NCBI GenBank assembly: GCA_944372335.1
Contig: CALVYQ010000004.1
Location: forward strand, 30,418 to 94,417
Source of the DNA: an uncultured Clostridia bacterium
GTDB lineage: Bacteria > Bacillota > Clostridia > Christensenellales > UBA1242
DNA length: 64,000 nucleotides
Reading direction: 5' to 3'
In this document: positions 60,256 to 64,000 of the stretch, in pieces
How the letters are laid out: the number at the start of each line of letters is the position of its first letter
How positions within the stretch are numbered: position 1 is the first letter of the stretch
Notes under the pieces: generated by a model
What the model saw: only the letters and a program-made list of their open reading frames with translations
Database searches by the model: none
Told to the model about the DNA's origin: nothing
Translations under genes and position numbers: made by a program

Positions 60256-61088
60256 TCATCTTCATTATTGTTCTTTATCTCTAATAAATCTTTGTCTTGT
60301 GCATTCAGTGGGGAAATGATTGATTTGCCCAGTTCCTTTTCTATATCTTCTCTTGTATTTCTTGCTATGTTTCCACCTCTTCTTGCTATAGATTTATTTT
60401 CACTAAAACTTTGTGGATTGCTTTCTTTTGATATTGCTGTTGTCATTACTTCTGCAAGTTGATTTAGTGTCAGTTCAATATCTGTCATATTATCTCTTAA
60501 ATTTTCTTTCTTTAAGTTTTTTACTGCTTTATATTCCTTTACTGACATTCCAGACCAAGCCTTTGTCATTTCATCTGTGAGTATTGCAAATTCTAGGCTT
60601 GTTTTAACTCCTTTGTCTTTCCATTCATCTGTCAATTTTTTTCTTATTTCTATTCCTTTTAGCCTTTCTGTTATCCATCCTTCAGTGTAGCCTTTTGCTC
60701 TATATAGTTCAACACCTCTTTCGAATGCTTTTTGTGGGTCTGCTATTTCGTCTAGGCGGTCATTTCCAATCTGTGCAAGCCACATCTTAAATGGTTCTGC
60801 TTTTGGGCTAGGAATTGATTGTATAAGCCTTAAAATGCCTTTTGTGTTTAATACATCGGTTAAGTAATGTTTTCCATCAGAAGATTGCAATTTCAGTTGT
60901 CCCACATCTTGGGACAACTGACTTCCTTCTTGTTTTAATTTTGTTTTTAATGCGTTCCAATATTTGCGTGGGCGAGGGCTATCAGTTAGAACTGCTATCA
61001 CATCAACCACACTGAAATACCAATCTTCTTCATTTGCATTCCATTGTGTCCTTATTTTCTTTTCTTCAAATACTTTTATGTTTGACAT
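60246..61088 (-). CDS. BRO/DinD-type phage antirepressor-like protein
   Basis: A 280-residue protein with an N-terminal Bro-N domain (residues 5-110: VFEEKKIRTQWNANEEDWYF, SVVDVIAVLTDS, YWNALKTKLKQEG, LRLIQSIPSPKAEPFKMWLA). A helical C-terminal part follows, with GKSIISPLNA near the end. This layout matches BRO-family proteins and DinD-like (DNA-damage-induced) relatives found on prophages and integrative elements, thought to act as DNA-binding switches. ATG 61088 has AAAAAGGAGAAAG. It is the last gene of the operon running from the WYL-type regulator through xis and int. Confidence 0.82.
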   Translation of the reverse strand: MSNIKVFEEKKIRTQWNANEEDWYFSVVDVIAVLTDSPRPRKYWNALKTKLKQEGSQLSQDVGQLKLQSSDGKHYLTDVLNTKGILRLIQSIPSPKAEPFKMWLAQIGNDRLDEIADPQKAFERGVELYRAKGYTEGWITERLKGIEIRKKLTDEWKDKGVKTSLEFAILTDEMTKAWSGMSVKEYKAVKNLKKENLRDNMTDIELTLNQLAEVMTTAISKESNPQSFSENKSIARRGGNIARNTREDIEKELGKSIISPLNAQDKDLLEIKNNNEDEEN

Positions 61089-61145
61089 TTCTTTCTCCTT
61101 TTTTATTATAGCATAAGTTTATTTAAAAACCTATTGTTTATCATA

Positions 61146-62588
61146 TTATGCAATAAATAAAGAATCGACTTTATTAACAGACTCGAATCCACTTTGTTTT
61201 ATGTAGTGTGCATAAGTCTTTAAAGTTATGTTTGAGTTTGCGTGACCAACCCATTTAGATACAGTTATAATAGGTATATTTGCTACAAGGCAAAGAGAGA
61301 TAAATGTGTGACGCAAGTAGTGTATAGTTGTCTTTTTTATATTGAATTGTTTTCTAAATTTATCAAGCCATCCTTTAGGTGTGCAAGGGTGCATATTCCC
61401 ACCTTCAAGACTTATCATTAAATAATCTTCATCATATAGACCTGGTCTTTCGCTTACATAATTATCATACCACTTTTTGTATTCGATAAGATAATTAAGT
61501 GCAGTCTGTGATAGTGGAATTTCTCTCTTTGATGTCTTATTTTTTGTTTTACAAACATATACACCATAAGTAGAATTATATAATCTATCTCTTTCTATCT
61601 TCATTGTCTTTTTTTCAAAATCTATATCTTGCCACCTAAGCCCATTCATTTCACAAGATCTAAGCCCTGTCACTAAAATTAACCCAAAATATATTTTCCA
61701 TCTAATATCACTTACTTTATCAAGACAATCAAGGAAATAGATTGACTCTTCTTTGCTTAGAACCTTATCCTCGTCTAGTTCATCTGCTTCTTCATCTTCT
61801 GGGAATACAAGTTTAATATATTTTGTTGAAGTGTAATTGTCTTCAAGAACTCTATCTCTTACAGCATTATTAAAAATTGTGCTCATAATCCTTTTATATT
61901 TTAAGATTGATTCTCTTTTGTAATGTCTTTCTTTAAAGTCAATGAAAGTAAAATAATCATTCTTTTTTATATGCAATGCTTCACAAATTATATTTACACT
62001 CTTTTCATTGAGTGGTTTACCATTTTCTGCTTCAAGTAATGTTGTTCTAGAAATATTAAACTGACTACAAAAAATATTTTTTGTTTTATATTGTTTTATA
62101 ATTTCATCCCATAAAGATTTTTTTAGATAGATTTTTGGTTTACTAATATCCTTGTTTTGTAGTTTATTATAAAATGCCTTCACCATATCGGGAGTCAATT
62201 TATCAAAGGTTATTTTTTGAAATTCTTGCTCAAATAGATTTATTGCGTCAATAGCCCTATGACAATATGATTTTGATTTGGTTCTTTCTAGTTCTTTAAG
62301 CCATTCTTTTGCATAATCTATAAATCCAACTCCACTTTGTGCTCTTTTTCCATTTAAAATTTCTTCTTGCTCTTTTTTGAATTTATCTTTTTCTTCTCGC
62401 AAGGCTTTCATTATTTCTTTTTTGCCTTTTAGATACTCTGGAACTTTCCAAGTTTTAGATTTTTGCTCAAATTTATTAGTTTTTGGATTTTTAATGCTAC
62501 ATTTTATGCGAAAGGATATTAGATTTCCATTTTTATCATAATTCGCTAAATGATACATTTCGTTTCTATTTTTTCTTAAAGTTTCCAT
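61146..62588 (-). CDS. int: Tyrosine integrase with an inserted XRE-like HTH domain
   Basis: Site-specific recombinase of the element, 480 residues. It has an N-terminal arm-binding part (residues 1-75) and a SAM-like core-binding domain (from about 85). The catalytic domain (about 275-470) carries Arg 310 in VTGLRSCE, the HYLRHTF block, WVGHAN and nucleophile Tyr 459 in LKTYAHY. Residues about 155-215 interrupt the core-binding domain with a Cro/C1-like fold (FCSQFNISRTTLLEAENGKP, VNIICEALHIKKNDYF). ATG 62588 has AAGGATGG upstream; a TTG eight codons earlier lies inside the upstream gene's end. It is the likely agent of insertion at tRNA-Arg. Confidence 0.88.
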   Translation of the reverse strand: METLRKNRNEMYHLANYDKNGNLISFRIKCSIKNPKTNKFEQKSKTWKVPEYLKGKKEIMKALREEKDKFKKEQEEILNGKRAQSGVGFIDYAKEWLKELERTKSKSYCHRAIDAINLFEQEFQKITFDKLTPDMVKAFYNKLQNKDISKPKIYLKKSLWDEIIKQYKTKNIFCSQFNISRTTLLEAENGKPLNEKSVNIICEALHIKKNDYFTFIDFKERHYKRESILKYKRIMSTIFNNAVRDRVLEDNYTSTKYIKLVFPEDEEADELDEDKVLSKEESIYFLDCLDKVSDIRWKIYFGLILVTGLRSCEMNGLRWQDIDFEKKTMKIERDRLYNSTYGVYVCKTKNKTSKREIPLSQTALNYLIEYKKWYDNYVSERPGLYDEDYLMISLEGGNMHPCTPKGWLDKFRKQFNIKKTTIHYLRHTFISLCLVANIPIITVSKWVGHANSNITLKTYAHYIKQSGFESVNKVDSLFIA

Positions 62589-62598
62589 ATAACCATCC

Positions 62599-62856
62599 TT
62601 AATTCTTATCAATATCTTTTAAAGTTTCTTCTACAGAAGGGAATTCTTCTTGTTCGATTTCAAAATCCAAATATTTAAGGAGTTGAAGTAAATTTACATA
62701 AATCTTTGTGCCAGAGTATTTAGCACTTATAGTGCCTTGTCTAATTAATTGTCTTATATAAAACGATGTAACAACTGTTTCAGGGTCATATCTTTTTATA
62801 AATTCCAAGCAACCATCAACAGTTCTTAGCATTGAGATATTCTTTATCTTAATCAT
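62599..62856 (-). CDS. Excisionase-like small DNA-binding protein
   Basis: An 85-residue protein with an HTH_17/MerR-like pattern (TVDGCLEFIKRY...VVTSFYIRQLIRQGTISAKYSGTKIYVNLLQLLKYL), typical of Xis-type proteins that set the direction of integrase. It overlaps the regulator gene by 8 bases and ends 10 bases before int, so all are one operon. The C-terminus is acidic (EEFPSVEETLKDIDKN). Confidence 0.7.
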   Translation of the reverse strand: MIKIKNISMLRTVDGCLEFIKRYDPETVVTSFYIRQLIRQGTISAKYSGTKIYVNLLQLLKYLDFEIEQEEFPSVEETLKDIDKN

Positions 62857-63790
62857 TTTCCTTCTTCTCCTCCTTTTCTTTTTTACGATTTTTTAATCTA
62901 TTTGCGAAATCTTGCTTATGTCTTTGCATCTCTTCTTTTGTAGGGAATATAAAATCGTTTGGGTGCTCTGTTTTTAGTGTTTCTAATACTTCATCGGTAG
63001 TAAACATTGTGCTCATTCTAATATGAAGTGGTGTTTTATCAAATGTTTCATCTTCCAAGACATAATACTTATTTATTTGGTTTAGTGTAAGGAAGTTTGC
63101 TACATTTCCACAATTTGGTGCTCCAACAATACAATATGTGTCTTGGAAAGGTATAAAAGCATATATATTAAATCTTCTAAAAGTCGAATTCACTTTTCCA
63201 TTAGAAAGTTTGCGTTGCAACATAATTGGTCGTCTTTGGTTGATAATTTCAATCATATCTTCTGCAAATAAATTTTTTTGAATATTAAAGTTTATATCCT
63301 TTGAAAAATAAGAATGTTTATTTAAAAACTCTTTTAACTCACTACCAGCAGAATAAGACAGTTTTTCAATAATATTCTTTTTAGCACCATCAGAAGCGAG
63401 CCTTGATTTTCTTAGCATTTGAATTAAAATGTTGATTTCTATGTCATCAAGTCTAAATTCGCCAGGCACTAAAATGTCTTCGTTATCACTTGTTAGATAA
63501 TAGCCATCATAAGGATTGCCTTCAAGTGTGTAGTTAGGCAAGAGATGATTTTTAAACAATCTAATATATTCTTGAATGGTGTCCTTACTAAGTATTACTT
63601 TAAATTTCTCTTTAATTATCTCTAAAATATCTAAAACTTTTAGTGGCTCGTCTTTTGAAGCATCTTCTGTTAGGACTTTATAGACATAAATTGAATAAAA
63701 CTTGGTAAATCTATCTTTTTTGCCTTTTGGAGTTTCTTGGTCATCATAGACATTTTCAAGTATATTTAACTTTGGATTTTTATCTTTCAT
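62849..63790 (-). CDS. WYL-domain-like transcriptional regulator of the element
   Basis: A 313-residue protein. Residues 30-100 look like an HTH (ILEIIKEKFKVILSKDTIQEYIRLFKNHLLPN, then NPYDGYYL). Residues 180-250 resemble a WYL ligand-binding fold (FNIYAFIPFQDTYCIVGAPNCGNVANFLTLNQINKYY). The C-terminal 40 residues are Lys/Glu-rich. It is the first gene of the operon, with AAAGGAGAAAG before ATG 63790, a promoter and a perfect palindrome upstream. It probably represses or activates its own operon; that is inference. Confidence 0.62.
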   Translation of the reverse strand: MKDKNPKLNILENVYDDQETPKGKKDRFTKFYSIYVYKVLTEDASKDEPLKVLDILEIIKEKFKVILSKDTIQEYIRLFKNHLLPNYTLEGNPYDGYYLTSDNEDILVPGEFRLDDIEINILIQMLRKSRLASDGAKKNIIEKLSYSAGSELKEFLNKHSYFSKDINFNIQKNLFAEDMIEIINQRRPIMLQRKLSNGKVNSTFRRFNIYAFIPFQDTYCIVGAPNCGNVANFLTLNQINKYYVLEDETFDKTPLHIRMSTMFTTDEVLETLKTEHPNDFIFPTKEEMQRHKQDFANRLKNRKKEKEEKKEND

Positions 63791-63816
63791 CTTCTTTCTC
63801 CTTTTGTTATGCTTTA

Positions 63817-63845
63817 ATCATAACACTTTTATTTTAAAATTTCAA
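63817..63845 (-). promoter_or_regulatory. Promoter of the element's regulator-xis-int-bro operon
   Basis: On the minus strand TTGAAA (63845-63840), 17 bases, TATGAT (63822-63817), 27 bases before ATG 63790. Confidence 0.55.
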
Positions 63846-63853
63846 ATAACAAA

Positions 63854-63869
63854 ACGGGAATATTCCCGT
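63854..63869. promoter_or_regulatory. Perfect 16-bp palindrome next to the element promoter
   Basis: ACGGGAATATTCCCGT at 63854-63869 is a perfect palindrome, GC-rich in an AT-rich region, ending 8 bases before the -35 box on the minus strand. It is a probable operator for the WYL-type regulator or for a protein encoded further right. Confidence 0.65.
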
Positions 63870-63920
63870 AAGTCTAATTTTTGATATATCGACTTTTTTT
63901 GCTTAAAATTTATGCTTTTA

Positions 63921-63956
63921 AATAAAAATACCTACCGTGAGATGCACGATAGGTAT
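63921..63956 (-). terminator. Terminator of a gene entering from the right edge
   Basis: TACCTACCGTG (63929-63939) and CACGATAGGTA (63945-63955) form an 11-position stem with one mismatch; on the minus strand T-rich sequence follows. Confidence 0.6.
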
Positions 63957-63961
63957 ATGTT

Positions 63962-64000
63962 TTAACTTATCGTACAAGCATTTCCACCTTGTTCATTTTG
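63962..64000 (-). CDS. Possible C-terminal end of an element gene (partial)
   Basis: On the minus strand 12 codons are open from the edge to a TAA at 63964-63962, ending NEQGGNACTIS, just before a terminator. A second frame (ending NKVEMLVR) is also open to a stop, so the frame is uncertain. The product cannot be named. Confidence 0.25.
   Translation of the reverse strand, partial: QNEQGGNACTIS

Noticed and set aside
1-64000. CRISPR arrays, restriction-modification, toxin-antitoxin or other known defence systems
   Set aside because: No regularly spaced direct repeats and no recognisable nuclease, methyltransferase or toxin pair were found in the window; cargo genes of the integrated element may lie to the right.

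Overview
The window looks like chromosome from an uncultured, low-GC, Gram-positive gut-type bacterium (Clostridia-like Firmicutes). The main reasons are a DnaD/DnaI-type primosome pair, a DUF4364 protein, PdaB-like deacetylases, a SpoIIM-like protein, DegV, DUF2207, many lipoproteins with short signal peptides, strong AGGAGG ribosome sites, and sigma-A promoters of the TTGACA-17-TAAAAT type. UGA is used as a stop codon, including in the release factor 2 frameshift site. No 16S rRNA or other taxonomic marker is present, so the placement is inference.

Layout. 1-5.5 kb: prfB (with its programmed frameshift), tsaD, pnuC and a U32 tRNA-modification gene form one run, followed by a small membrane protein and ung. 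5.5-6.25 kb: a tRNA-Gly/Cys/Leu operon with its own promoter, a structured leader and a decayed tRNA-Gly copy. 6.5-17 kb: lipoproteins, an SDR-ferredoxin/flavodoxin pair, dnaD-dnaI, an M1 peptidase lipoprotein and a large SGNH hydrolase whose promoter contains a G9 tract. 17-21 kb: a divergent regulator pair, trpS and a short alaS. 21-30 kb: a cell-surface cluster of DUF4097-like, beta-helix and DUF2207 proteins with a degenerate surface gene. 30-35.8 kb: DegV, a two-gene ABC exporter, DUF4364 and a deacetylase with an altered catalytic site. 36-46 kb: ftsK/spoIIIE, rimO, pgsA, ygjV, an NrtR-like regulator, recA and a tandem cytidylate kinase fusion. 46-59.6 kb: lipoproteins, a degenerate ABC ATPase, an intracellular subtilase, murG, a type IIA topoisomerase pair with an unusual acidic extension on subunit A, pdaB, a two-OB SSB, murI, and a HIT-RNase H fusion.

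59.9 kb to the right edge is an integrated mobile element. A 47-base 3' fragment of tRNA-Arg(CCT), with its native terminator, marks the left junction. Inside it lie a BRO/antirepressor-type gene, a tyrosine integrase carrying an internal XRE-like helix-turn-helix, a small excisionase-like protein and a WYL-type regulator, all on the minus strand behind one promoter next to a perfect 16-bp palindrome. The right end, predicted to hold the complete tRNA-Arg, lies outside the window.

The most unusual things seen are: the HIT-RNase HI fusion; two complete cytidylate kinases in one chain; the G9 tract between the -35 and -10 boxes of a surface-protein promoter (a phase-variation candidate); a family of four 41-43 bp palindromic intergenic repeats, one supplying a stop codon; the 217-residue acidic extension of the topoisomerase A subunit; and the HTH-containing integrase at a split tRNA-Arg.
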